From Gordionus sp. m RMFG-2023 (lineage: Eukaryota > Nematomorpha > Gordioida > Chordodea > Parachordodidae): a DNA stretch of 64,000 nt. The translations under genes and the position numbers were made by a program. The notes under the pieces were generated by a model. It was not told where the DNA came from. It did no database searches and was given only the letters and a program-made list of their open reading frames with translations. Positions 40,901 through 52,900 of the stretch are shown here, piece by piece; the stretch's first letter is position 1; each line of letters begins with the position of its first letter. The stretch spans positions 57,637,561-57,701,560 of the forward strand of contig NC_088775.1 of assembly GCF_954871325.1 (NCBI RefSeq), in the 5' to 3' direction.

Positions 40901-43900
40901 GTGGAGTAGATCTTCACGATATGATGGTGGAGTTATATAGGACAGATATTAAATGGAAAAGATATTATATGCGAATGGTTTTCTATTTATTGGATTCTTG
41001 TGTAATAAATGCATGGCTCCTTTATAGACGCCATATGAAAGCAAATAATATCAAATTTATGACATTATTGGTATTTAAATCTCAAATAGCAAAAGGGCTG
41101 ATGCTAGCAGGAAAGGATAATAACAAGAAGACTAGAAGACCTTCCAGTATAGTTGTAAAGAGAAGAAAAGCCATAAATTTTGACCCCATAGCGGATATAA
41201 GATATGACCAACTAGGTCATTTCCCAAAGCCCGTAACAATTAAACAAAGGTGCAAGTATTGCGTAGATGCATATTCAAGAATTATGTGTCAAAAGTCTAA
41301 TATTTATTTATGTTTAAATAATAAACGAAATTGTTATTTGTCATTTCATATAAAATAAAATAAAATGAACTTGCATTTTGCCCATTGATGACATTTGGAA
41401 TCATTGAATATTTTTTGATAGAAATACTCGAAATAAGTTTTTTTGATAAAAATGTGTAATTTGTGTCTATAATAAGTATCTCTTAAAAAAAAAAATTTTT
41501 TCATCGAGGGAAAAAAAGTCGGGCGCGAAAGGGTAAGAATATTTGGTTATGATTTTATATATTAAGTAAGTATAAATATATTGTAATTACTTGATAAAGA
41601 AGTAAATGAGAAACATAAATTTTTTAAGGTATTTTTAATTTGAGAAAGCATTTAAGAGGGGAAAGGCTAACATCTTAAACGTAATTTTGAATATAATTAT
41701 ATCATTGAACTCAGAATTTAATTCTCTATCCAAAACCGCTTAGATGTATTTTTTTACGTTTCCGGTTCACAAAATAAATTTTTTGTCGCGAAAGACATTT
41801 ATAGGGGAAAGGCTAACATTTTAAAAGTAATTTTGAATATATTTATATCATAGAACTCAGAATTTAATTCTCTATCCAAAACAGCTTAGATGTATTTTTT
41901 TACGTTTCCGGTTCACAAAATAATTTTTATGTCGCGAAAGCATTTTAACGGGGAAAGGCTAACATCTTAAACGTAATTTTGAATATAATTATGAACTCAG
42001 AATTTAATTCTCTACCGCGTAGATGTATTTTTTTACGCCTTTCCCCGTTAAAATGCTTTCGCGACAAAAAATTTATTTTGTGAACCGGAAACGTAAAAAA
42101 ATACATCTAAGCCCCTTTGAATAGAGAATTAAATTATGAGTTCAATGATATAATTATATTCAAAATTACGTTTAAGATGTTAGCCTTTCCCCTTAAAATG
42201 CTTTCGCGACAAAAAAATTATTTTGTGAACCGGAAACGTAAAAAAATACATCTAAGCGGTTTGATAAAGAATTAAAATCTGAGTTCAAGATTATAATTAT
42301 ATTCAAAATTACGTTTAAGATGTTAGCCTTTCCCCGTTTAAATGCTTTCGCGACAAAAAAATTATTTTGTGAACCGGAAACGTAAAAAAATACATCTAAG
42401 TGGTTTTGGATAGAGAATTAAATTCTGAGTTCAATGATATAATTATATTCAAAATTACGTTTAAAATGTTAGCCTTTCCCCTCTTAAATGCTTTCTCAAA
42501 TAACGGTACAAATCGGGTACAAATCAATCCCGTTTTAAAAATTTGAAAAATCTCAAATTTTGAATATCGGGGATGGGGGGCTAACTTCACGCTATAATAT
42601 AAGGTTTAAAATTTTATTTCCGAAATAAATAATGAAAATAAAGCTTAATTTGAGGCATCATTAGGAAGAGAAAAAAATTCTCTACCATTGTACGTTAAAA
42701 AATTTTTTTAAAAAAATAAATTTTGAGTGTTTTTTATTTTTGGCGCCATATCTTTAACGGTCAATAGCTGGAAAACGGTAATAGTATAATCGAGTTTGAA
42801 ACGGTACAAATCGAGTTTGAAACGGTACAAATCGGGTACAAATCAATCCCGTTTTAAAAATTTGAATATCGGGGGGGGGGGGCTAACTTCAAGCTCTAAT
42901 ATAAGGTTTAAAATTTGATTTCCGAAATAAATAATAAAGATAAAGCTTAATTTAAGACATCATCAGGAAGAGAAAAAATTCTATACCGTTGTACGTTATA
43001 AAATTTTTAAAAAAATAAATTTTGAGTGTTTTTTATTTTTGGCGCCATATCTTTAATGGTCAATAGCTGGAAAACGATAATAGTACAAATCGAGTTTGAA
43101 ACGGTACAAATCAATCCCGTTTTAAAAATTTGAAAAATCTCAAATATTGAATATCGGGGGGGGGGGCTAACTTTACGCTCTAATATAAGGTTTAAAATTT
43201 GATTTCCGAAATAAATAATGAAGATAAAACTTAATTTGAGGCATCATTAGGAAGAGAAAAAAATTCTCTATCGTTGTACGTTAAAAAATTTTAAAAAATA
43301 AATGTTGAGTGTTTTTTATTTTTGGCGCCATATTGGTCAATAGCTGGAAAACGATATGGTACAAATCGAACTGAAAACGGTACAAATCGGTACAAATCAT
43401 TCTTTATCGACCTATGCACTTTTTAATTTTAAATTCAAAAGTTGGGGGGCTGTCGTGAAGTTGGCCCCCAATTTTGTTCTTTGAATATCTCAAAAACGGT
43501 GATGGTACAAATCGAACTGAAAACGGTACAAATCGGGTACAAATCATACTAACTGATAAACCATTGAAAATCAAAAATTGTGGGCAAACTTCACGGACCT
43601 TATACAAAGGTGCGGAAATAATGCCCATACGTTTATAATAGGAATAAAAATACCTGAACATATTTTGGCCTAGTTTTTATAATATTTTTATAATTATTTA
43701 ACATCGAATTAATAAAATTTTCATTTTTATATTCTTTTGTTAAAAATATTATAATTAAAGCAACGTCTCACGAATCATGATCAGTTATATGAGTAACTAT
43801 CATATATTTCCCCCTCCACCAGGTTATACTCATATTCACCATATAGGCTTATTTGGTACATAAAATTAATCATTCCCCCCCCTCTCACTAATAGCTTCAC

Positions 43901-46900
43901 CCATCGAGAGGTAGCGCTTGGCTTGTTGCCTATTCAATAGGTTTTTAAATTATCTATCGATTGATACCTCTAATAACCATATATTTATATACTTTAATAA
44001 GTTCAATAAGAAATAACTTAAAATATATGGGTCTGTGCTCGGGGTTCATGTCATAGCTGATTAGTCGATTTTAGAGCCAAGTGCCAGGTCTGGGTATTAA
44101 ACAATTAACAATACTAATATAAGTAATCGAGTTTCATAAAATTTATGTTAACCTGTTGAGTTCACTACTCAAATTCATAACTCGAGTCACGACTTGAGTT
44201 TACGACTCAAGTTGGAGAACTCGACTATTTAACAACACTAGGAATAAGTATTGAATCCAATAATTTTCTTGCGTCTGAGGAAATATTTCCTACAGGCCAT
44301 TGTGATATTTCAGTAATCGCATTAATAATTGCCTCTTCTAACTCCATAAAAGCTGTTAATACTTGATGGCGGAGACTCCATCTCGTTCGACAAGCTTGCA
44401 ATTTCTTTTTACCTACTGGACAAGGAGTTTCAGAAATGATTATTATTTGACTAGAAATTTGAAAATGGTAGATAAATATTACGCTAAAGAAAACCTGGAA
44501 TCGAAATTAATTGATAAAATAACTTTGTAGATGAATGTGATAAATAAGTGTAATTAAATATATATTTAATATGAGATAGGAATAAATATTAACAAAAATA
44601 AATTAATATAAACAATAATATTTTTGAAAAATATATCCGGCATCTGCATTTTTTTGGCTTCGGAGGGGATTTGCCCCCTGTTCTCTCCCACCGCTATATA
44701 CGCGCCTGGTCAGATCGGGCGAGCAATTTTTGCTACTTCGAAAAACCCGTTAAGTAAGTTGAATACCGAGTCCGTTGATTTTTATATGTGCTCTTTTTTA
44801 TATTATATTAGTTATATTTACTAATATACTCTTCCATTTTTATAATATATTATATTAGTTATATTTACTAATATGTTTTTCCTTTCTTTATATTATATTA
44901 GTTATATTTACTTAAGTAAAGAAACAATTGAACGATACTTTGATTGATTCAATATTAATCAAATTAACAATCTTGAGTATCAACAACAAAAATTAAAATA
45001 TAAATGAAGAACTTTGGTGGTTGATCTAAATTAGAAACTCGGCTTTAAATATTTAAAAATGTAAAAAAATATAATATTTTTTAAGAAAAAATTTAAAATA
45101 ACTTTTTGCGTTACCGTTACTTAAAATAGTTTCGTTATCTTTTTAAAAAAACGAAAGGCGTTTCTTTTCCTAAAAATGATAACGACTTTACTTTCATCGA
45201 CTTTATTTTATAGCATTTATATTTTGTCATAAATTTGTTTTCGGAGAACGAGAATAAAAATTTTAATAGAGGTAGAATTTAGAAAGTTGAATTTCCATAT
45301 TATTATATTTAAGGAAATGAACTCTATTACTATGATGAAGGGGTCCGTAAAATATATAAAAATTAGGGATGAAAAACAAACGTTGTTTTTTTGCGTTTTT
45401 GTTTTTTTTTTTAAAAAAAAATTTCAATTGCCACAATATTGATATTTTATTGCAAATTGTTTATTCATTCATTTATATTTTAAACTACAATAAATTTAAC
45501 GATACTAATAAAAGACTTAAGGGCAATAAAACATTCATAAACATTCTTTCATTGAAATATAAATTTGTTGTATTGAATCCCATTTACTTGTTTCTCTAGG
45601 AAATTTCAGATATATTTCTTACTGTAAAAAATTAATTAAAATCAGTAGCTTTCCTTAAAAATAAATAGAACAAATAATTAATATGGTAGCTTCTTAATAA
45701 CTGCACATAAATTTTTACGTAATACCCAAAATAACTTAAACCTTTACTATCATTATTTTCTCCCCTCCTCCTACTACAACAATGATTAGGATATCCTATT
45801 CCTATGTATAATGTCGATCTCATGGTATTTATTTATTTTTCCAATTAGTTTTATTTTATTCATTATTTTTAATATAATTTTATCATTCCTTGTTTGTATT
45901 ATTTATTTCAAATTAGTAGTATTTTCTAATAATGCTTTTATTGTTCTCTGTTTGTAATCATATTTAGTTATTTTCTCATCTTGTTTTGAATTTTTTTTTT
46001 TTTTCTATTTCTCGCAAAATCTTTACCTATAACAGGGGCAGGCCGAATTTCAATTTTTTAAAATGATACCCGAACCGGGCAAGGCCTAAATTTTTTATCA
46101 CTTAATAAATTTCTAGTTTAAAAAAAGAATTAGGATTCAGTAAAATTTTGAGAGTTGTTAGTCCTGTTTTTATGGTAATGCTTCATGATTTTTTTTTCAT
46201 GTTTATTTAAAACTACAAATTACGGGTAACCAATATTTTAGACGCAATACCAATACAATTGGGTTTTTTATATTGGTTCCCATCCCTATCTGCCAGTATC
46301 GAACGTGGGATCTCCGTTTCAAAAGGGAACACTTTGTTACTTCACTATTAAGAGTTTTATTATTTTGTATAAAAATCATGATTATAATACAGCTCAAGAA
46401 AATTGCATCTCTCTTTTTTTTTCATAAAGGGGCTTTCAAAATTGGGTATTTATATATACAAGATAAAGTAGATATCAATTAATATAATATTTGATTTTAT
46501 ATGTACAATAGATCATGGATGCATGGCTAAGGTAAGAATTTTATTATTAAATTCAACAGATTTGAAAATTTTATCAATATAATAGTTATACCAATTTTTT
46601 TTTGTTATAATTCATATTGTTAATAACAAAATAAAAATTTTCATTCTTATTATTTAAACAAATTTTGGTTTTATCAATATTGATTATAGAAATGTCATTC
46701 TGATATTAAATATTTGCATAATGGATAACCATTTTAAAAATTTAAATAAAGTAATATCCAGTTGCTAGCTTTGCTACTGAAAGAGGTTAGAATAGAGGAA
46801 GCGATAAGTATGAAGGTATGAGAAGGATCGATGGAACTATATTGGATGATTTTGATAGATTCCATAGTTTGGATGAGGTATTAGGATCAATACAGGTGAA

Positions 46901-49900
46901 GTCTCAACCAAGAAGCTGATCCCTTGACCATGGAATTGAGAACACTCCACCAGTGCGTTTCCCATTGGTTCTAAAGATGCTGATTGATTCCAATCTGGAG
47001 GGGATGCCCACCGATTTTAGTGCAAGAATAATTAAAATATTGCATTTAGTATGCCGTGGGCGGCTTTGGCAAAATCGGTAGTGGACAGTGTCTGTCCTTA
47101 TTATTAACATTAGTTTCACAATGGTCGCATTGGTAAGACAAAACTATTTCGCAATAATGTTAAAATGCTTTAATTCTTAAAAATACGGGATGAAGAAAAA
47201 ATAGCGAGAGCGATCTGCTGATGGTGGGAGGAGAAGTTACCAACCCACCCAGATACAGGAAAATGTAAATTACAACTATGATGTGACTAGTTATTTTTGA
47301 AAAATAACTTTAATAAGATAACAATAAAAAATAATATTATATTGAATTTTATTAATTATCAAACCTCAAAGTATAATATTATACGAATTAACATTTTGCA
47401 CCAAGAAGTGATTCATATTTTATGAATCAATATTCATTTTTTTTGCATCTTTTAGGGCTCGGGCATTGAAAAAGTATTTTTGTGCGATGTAGTCAGTAAA
47501 ATCTATATTGCCACAGATAGCAATCCGGTCGATATGCAAACATATGAACTCTGTTGTGATATGATTGACGTTGTCATCGACTTATCTTGCATTTATGGGT
47601 AAATATGATTGTACAATATTTTGTCATTGCTTTTAGATCTAATAATTAACTAGGGTTTTGAATTGAATTGCGCTTGTTCATAGTAAACCGATCCGAATTT
47701 AAATTTAAAAACTAAAGATGTACACCGGCAAAACCTAGTTATAAGCTTAAAACTATTACCTCAGCCTTTTTAAAAATATATAGATCAATTATGGTAACAT
47801 AAATAAATTAATTCCTTTTTTAATGCTTAACGGATTTTCTTTAACGCCCTGTAAAATCAATTATGGTAACATAAATAAATTAATTCATTTTTTTAATGCT
47901 TAATGAATTTTCTTTGACGCATGCCTGTAAATTGAGCCGGGCTTAGATTTTCTATTATATAAACAAAACAAATTTTATCGATTCAAAATTTTATTTAAAT
48001 TGAGCTGACAAATTTAGTCTATTGCAAGATAATGTAAAGGATAAGATTGCATTGATTTTATGTTGATTATGATCATGCTTGTAGTATCTTAATGTTGAAT
48101 TGGGATTAGCGCCATGCAAAGCTCCTTAAAGTTTAAAAAAACTAGGCTCGATGGTAAATTTCAAAAGAAATTCGGGCTCTGATTTAAATCAAAAAAATTG
48201 GTCAGGCTAAAAAGTAAAGTAGAAAATAATGCTTTCGCTTCTATTATTATAATATAATGGTAATTAGAATTTCTCTTTAAGGACAAAGCAATTAGTGATT
48301 TTTATTTTATTTAACTTTATAAAATACGCAGTGTTGTTAAACGCTACTTTTAAAAGTAGCGCGCTACCGCTATCGTTTTTAAATGAGTAACGCGCTGATA
48401 GCTACTTTTTACGTTATTTTGATTTTTTTTTTAAATATTTTTTACGTAACTTTATTTCCACAAATAAAATATTGGTATAAAAACATGACTATAATTTGTT
48501 ACATATATATATATAATTTAATTATTATTGCACTTTAATAATAATAACATTTCGGTACTGTCATCCCCAAGTCTAGAGCGACGATCAGAAAGTATAAGCT
48601 TTGCCATACTAAATAATCGTTCAGCACTAGCACTTGAAGGAACGCAGTATTAAATTTTATAAACGCACTTTTTATATGAAAAAAATCATCAAAAATATTT
48701 AAATGAGTATTTTTAGATTTAAAAAAAGCATCTAGAGGTTCAATAATATTATTATTTATTTCAAAAACGTCTATGGAAGGCCGCGGTTTCTATCTTGCTA
48801 TAATATTAGTATCGTGGTTAGGCATGACATTTTTTAACGCTACCATCAGCCTATCAAGTTGCCCTTTAGATTCAGTCAAATTAATGTATGGCCAATTTAA
48901 CTTGAAACTAGGATGAACGATAGCATAGCAGCTATTACATTGTCATCATCATACAGATCTGGAAATTTAATTTATATAAAGCGATTGTATTTATTATAAA
49001 AAAAAAATACCTTTTTAATTTTCAAAATTTAAATTTATCTGAGATTTACATTTATAAAAAAATATTAAATAGCATTAAATTATGGTAAATAAAGAAATTT
49101 TAAAAATATAATTATTATTCACAAGATAATTAATAATCTATTAATTTTGAATTTTATATTAATATTATAGACTGTGTTGTAAATTAAGCCAATTTAAATT
49201 ATGGCTAATCAAGCAATAAATCATTCATTTTATATAATTGTATAATAGAAAATAAAAATAAAGTTTTGACCTTTTCTCAATGCCTTTTAGCATAGACTCT
49301 ACCAGTGGTTGGTATAATTTTAGATTATTGATTATTTTGAGCTTGATAATTAATATACTCAGTGTGGGAACATAATATCCCATGCTCATATTATCTTGCC
49401 CTTCTAAGATTTTAAGTGAGGCAGCATAGGCGTAGCCAGGGGGGGGGGCAAGGGGAAATTCCCCCCCCTTCAGAAATTTATCACTTTTTGTAAATATCAT
49501 TTTTAGCTAATAAAAAATATCCCCCTTAGTCCTCCCCCTACTCCCTGACCCTCAAATATGTATGCATATATTTTAAATAATAATTTGAAAGAAAGAATGT
49601 AAAAGTTGATATTTTTTTATAAAACTATTCATCATAATTTATAGATTTTTGGGAAAATAAATTTATAAATATATAAAATGAACCAAAAATGTTTTTTAAT
49701 AAATGGAATATAAGCCAAAGATAAGTCTTAAGACAGAAGTGAAATGTATTATAATTATTAATAATAGATCCATAAAATTACTAAATAATATAATATATCA
49801 AATATAATTATAAAACTATTGATAAAATCAAATCATAAATTAAAAAAATATTAAAGCACAATACAAACAGTAATATTATATGTCGTAGATTTACAGTATA

Positions 49901-52900
49901 TCTAATTATATCTAATTATCAAATGACAATCAAGTAATTTTTACCAATATAGCGAATTATATATTTTACAGAAAACTATAAAATATTGTTAAGGACATCA
50001 GAAAATATCTTAAGACATTGTGGGATAAATAATATGAAGATTAAATTTTAATATCATTTTTACTTAAAATAAATAGATGGCGTTAAATAATTGAATGCAA
50101 ATTGTTGCTATATTTAATATCAAGAGCATTAATTAGTAAAATTTGTTAAATTATTAACTGTAATATATTCTCTAACTGTCAAATATGTCTGTAAAAGTGG
50201 AATTTTACCTAGTTTTTATAACTAATTTTATATAATAGAGTAAAATCAACTATATGTCTACCTATTTTTAATAAATAAATTTCTTATAATTGTTTGGAAT
50301 AAATTATTACTTCTTTAATCCCCCCTTTATGAAAATCCTGGCTACGCCTATGTGAGGCAGCAACATATTGCATAACCTAAAAAATTAAAATGGTTAAATA
50401 TAATATAAAATTATTTATTAATTAAAAATACTTCAGTATATTCTTTAATAAAAGTATGCTCCTCCACATTAAAATACTGTATTCCTATTTGATCCAATAT
50501 ATAATTCATTTCCATTTTTTTTCTCATCTAGAAACAATACTAAAAGTTTCATAGCATTGTAAACACTATTCCATCTTGTAGTGTTTGGTGTCAATAAATA
50601 ACGTCCTATTTTTTTTTTGAAAATATCAGACATCTTAGATGACTTATTTTGTTTATTCCAAAGAGCTTGGCATTTAGAAAATGTAGATCTTGATACTCTT
50701 TTAAAATCCTCATTTAATAAAGCTTCTTCAGCATCCACTGTAGCAACTAAATTTATGTTGTGGCAGGAACAAAGATGATGGCTAGGTAACATAGAAGAGT
50801 TTATTGAAGATCCTATAATATTATAAATTTTATTTTATATTGCTGAAAAATTAAATATAAAATAATTTAAAACCGTCATGAACATCAATTATCTCAAACT
50901 CCATTATTTCATCATCCGCTTCCTTTAATTGTTCTCCATCTTCAATATTATTGTCATGAATATTACAAGTATTGTTATTATCTTCACCAAATATTCTATA
51001 TTTATATCATATTATAAAAAAATTATAATAAATTTAAAACCTGAAAGCCTTCAGGAAATTAGACCCATTATCTGTAATCATCTTACAAACCTTGTTCTGA
51101 ATTTTGTAAGACATGGTTTCTGAAATAATGTTTGCTAGAATTCATAAGTTTGACAGTCAATTATTCTTTTTAGAGCTAATACTACAGATTTTCGTTTTAG
51201 ATTTGGATCAATCCAATGTGCGGTCACTCTTAAATAAGCTCTAAAAATATAATATCATATTATAAATCAGAAAATAAATATTTTTACCTTCTATTGTGCG
51301 TCCATCTATCTGCTGTTGTACAGATGTGGGAGACATCTGATAGATTTAATATTAAAGATTCTTTCATTTTTTTAAAGCTATCCAAAATTCTTGCCATCAA
51401 TGTCTGCCGGCAAAATATCTTGGTACTTAGAGAAAAAGTGTTTATCATATAAAAGAACCATTATCCACCAAGGATAATGGTTGAACACTATCTATTATAA
51501 AGTTCATGATGACTTTGTCATCCAATTTTTAGATACACCTGGTGTTGATGAATCCAAATTGCTTAATTTTGTTTGAATTAAATTTGATTTGGAAGTGGAT
51601 GTATCTTCTTCCATTACCCCAAAACTTTTGAGATATTTTTCAATCTCTTTATAATTTGAGGTGTGAACAGTCTAAAATTATAACAGTAATACTTAGAATA
51701 AAAATTATGTAGAAGATAAGTACATAAAAATGATTGAAATAACTATTTTAAAATGTTTTAAATAGTTTAAATTTATGAATATATAAAAAAAATGATTGGT
51801 CTTTGATTTAAATTTATTTTAATAATTAAGGATTAGCCTACACATTGATATTAAATTTGTTTAATATATTACCTTTAAATGTTTTTTCAAATTAAGGCTG
51901 CTTGTATGATTTGAGGATAAAATTTTGCGCCATATCTTGCATCGAAACCGATATCCAGTAGTAATTTTTCTTCAGTATTTTTTGAATTTTGGGAAAGGAT
52001 AATCTATATTTTTCCATTTTCCAAAGAAATTTCGCTATCTTCAACAATCTCACACATTTTTATGATTTATAATGTATATTTTTAAATTTCAAAATTAAAT
52101 AAAATAAAAGGATTATAATTTTAGATTTAATAAAAAATATATTTTAATAATTTTTAGATGTATTTATTATGGCGCTACTTCGCTACTTTCTAAATTAGTA
52201 GCGAGCTACCGCTATCGCTATTTTCTAAAAAAGTAGCCCGCTAAAGCTACCGCTACTGAAAAAAGTAGTGCGCTATTTTAACAACACTGAAAATACGTTT
52301 AATTTATATTTTTCAATTAATAATCGGGCCTAAAAGAATAATAATAATTTGGACTAAGATCCAGTCTTAAAATCAATACTTAAAGCAGCTATTGAAAGTA
52401 GTGCACAACATTTTTTGAATAGCGAAAGAAAGTATTAAGAATATTTATATCGAATAAATAAAATGGATATCTTTTAAAAAATTAATTTTCCCACCTTTAA
52501 CCTCTTGCTTTTATTAATATATTTAGAATTAGAGAGGGACACAATAATTACAGGTGCTAATTCGTAAATTGGCTCAGGAGCTGTGATTTCATCTTCGTTA
52601 GTCGCAACATTTAAAACAAGATCACCGAATATAATGAGAGCAGCTCACTTATTAAGTTTTTTTGCTGAAATTTCCGACGAGAATAATTATAATCATGATA
52701 TAATTATGAATATTATTGATTATATAACTAATTTTTTGAGATCATCAGTATCAGGCCCTCATTATATTTAAAGAGCTTCCTCTTTTAAAACAAGCCCATT
52801 TTTATATCTCTATTATTTCCAGTTCACCGTTGAGAGACTATTTAGTTTAGCAAAGGATGTTTTAGAGAAAAATATGTTCTTTGCAAATAAAAATTCTCTT

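Larger units (their letters stand above)
37873..41533 (+). mobile_element. T8: piggyBac transposon
   Basis: Left end CCCTTTCGCGCCC preceded by TTAA (37869-37872), right end GGGCGCGAAAGGG followed by TAAG, a decayed TTAA. The 13-bp TIR and the TTAA target are piggyBac hallmarks. It encodes a PGBD-like transposase on the + strand and contains a later hAT (T9) in its 5' part. Total 3.66 kb, about 2.4 kb without T9. Confidence 0.9.
37627..42500. mobile_element. T7 (J copy 2) split by piggyBac, right end missing
   Basis: Starts GGTAGGTCTATAAGTCGAAA and follows J1 closely, including the stretch TATTAATTTTTAAATT at the piggyBac target and ATTTGGTTATGA on its far side. The 146-bp minisatellite follows at 41650. 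Instead of the J right terminus, the array turns back on itself as an inverted repeat and ends near 42500. Confidence 0.65.
6936..44240. mobile_element. T1: 37.3-kb composite hAT with long compound arms
   Basis: The ends are TAGTGTTGTTAAACGACTCA and its counterpart GACTATTTAACAACACTA, flanked by a perfect 8-bp duplication GGAATAAG (6928-6935, 44241-44248). Subterminal DNA is packed with GACTCGAGTC/AGTCGACTC palindromes. Inverted homology continues inward for about 0.5 kb on each side (to about 7485 and from about 43770). Each arm passes through a second, degenerate terminus (TATTGGTTAATTG at 7139; CAATTAACAATACTA ending 44115). Almost all of its length is later insertions. Its own transposase was not identified with certainty. 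Confidence 0.85.
5317..44708. mobile_element. T0: outermost hAT transposon, split by nested insertions
   Basis: The left end CAGACGCGTACGCAGG and the right end TATATACGCGCCTG are terminal inverted repeats of one hAT. They are flanked by 8-bp duplications GTCAGATG (5309-5316) and GTCAGATC (44709-44716). Removing the insertion T1 leaves about 2.08 kb. Transposase remnants on the minus strand lie on both sides of T1: [20 protein letters not shown] near 44243-44440 and the RQTHRQN / VEEYY region near 6551-6736. A second copy of the family starts at 62989. The one mismatch in the TSD and the broken frame say it is old and inactive. Confidence 0.85.
2994..47455 (+). other. RRAGC: RagC giant intron of 44,462 bases
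   Basis: The intron starts GTTTTA after the LLNIFIT exon and ends CATCTTTTAG before the GSGIEKVF exon; both flanks are phase 0, so it is one intron as far as visible exons show. From 5309 to 44716 it is nested transposons. The three preceding introns are only 210, 328 and 237 bases, so the excess length here is transposon insertion. Confidence 0.85.
48329..52289. mobile_element. T10: hAT with AGTAGCGCGCTAC repeats
   Basis: Ends CAGTGTTGTTAAACGCTAC and GCGCTATTTTAACAACACTG, flanked by a perfect 8-bp duplication AAAATACG (48321-48328, 52290-52297). Both subterminal regions carry AAAGTAGCGCGCTACCGCTA-type palindromic repeats. It encodes a BED-type hAT transposase on the minus strand and contains T11. 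3.96 kb, about 3.0 kb without T11. Confidence 0.9.
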
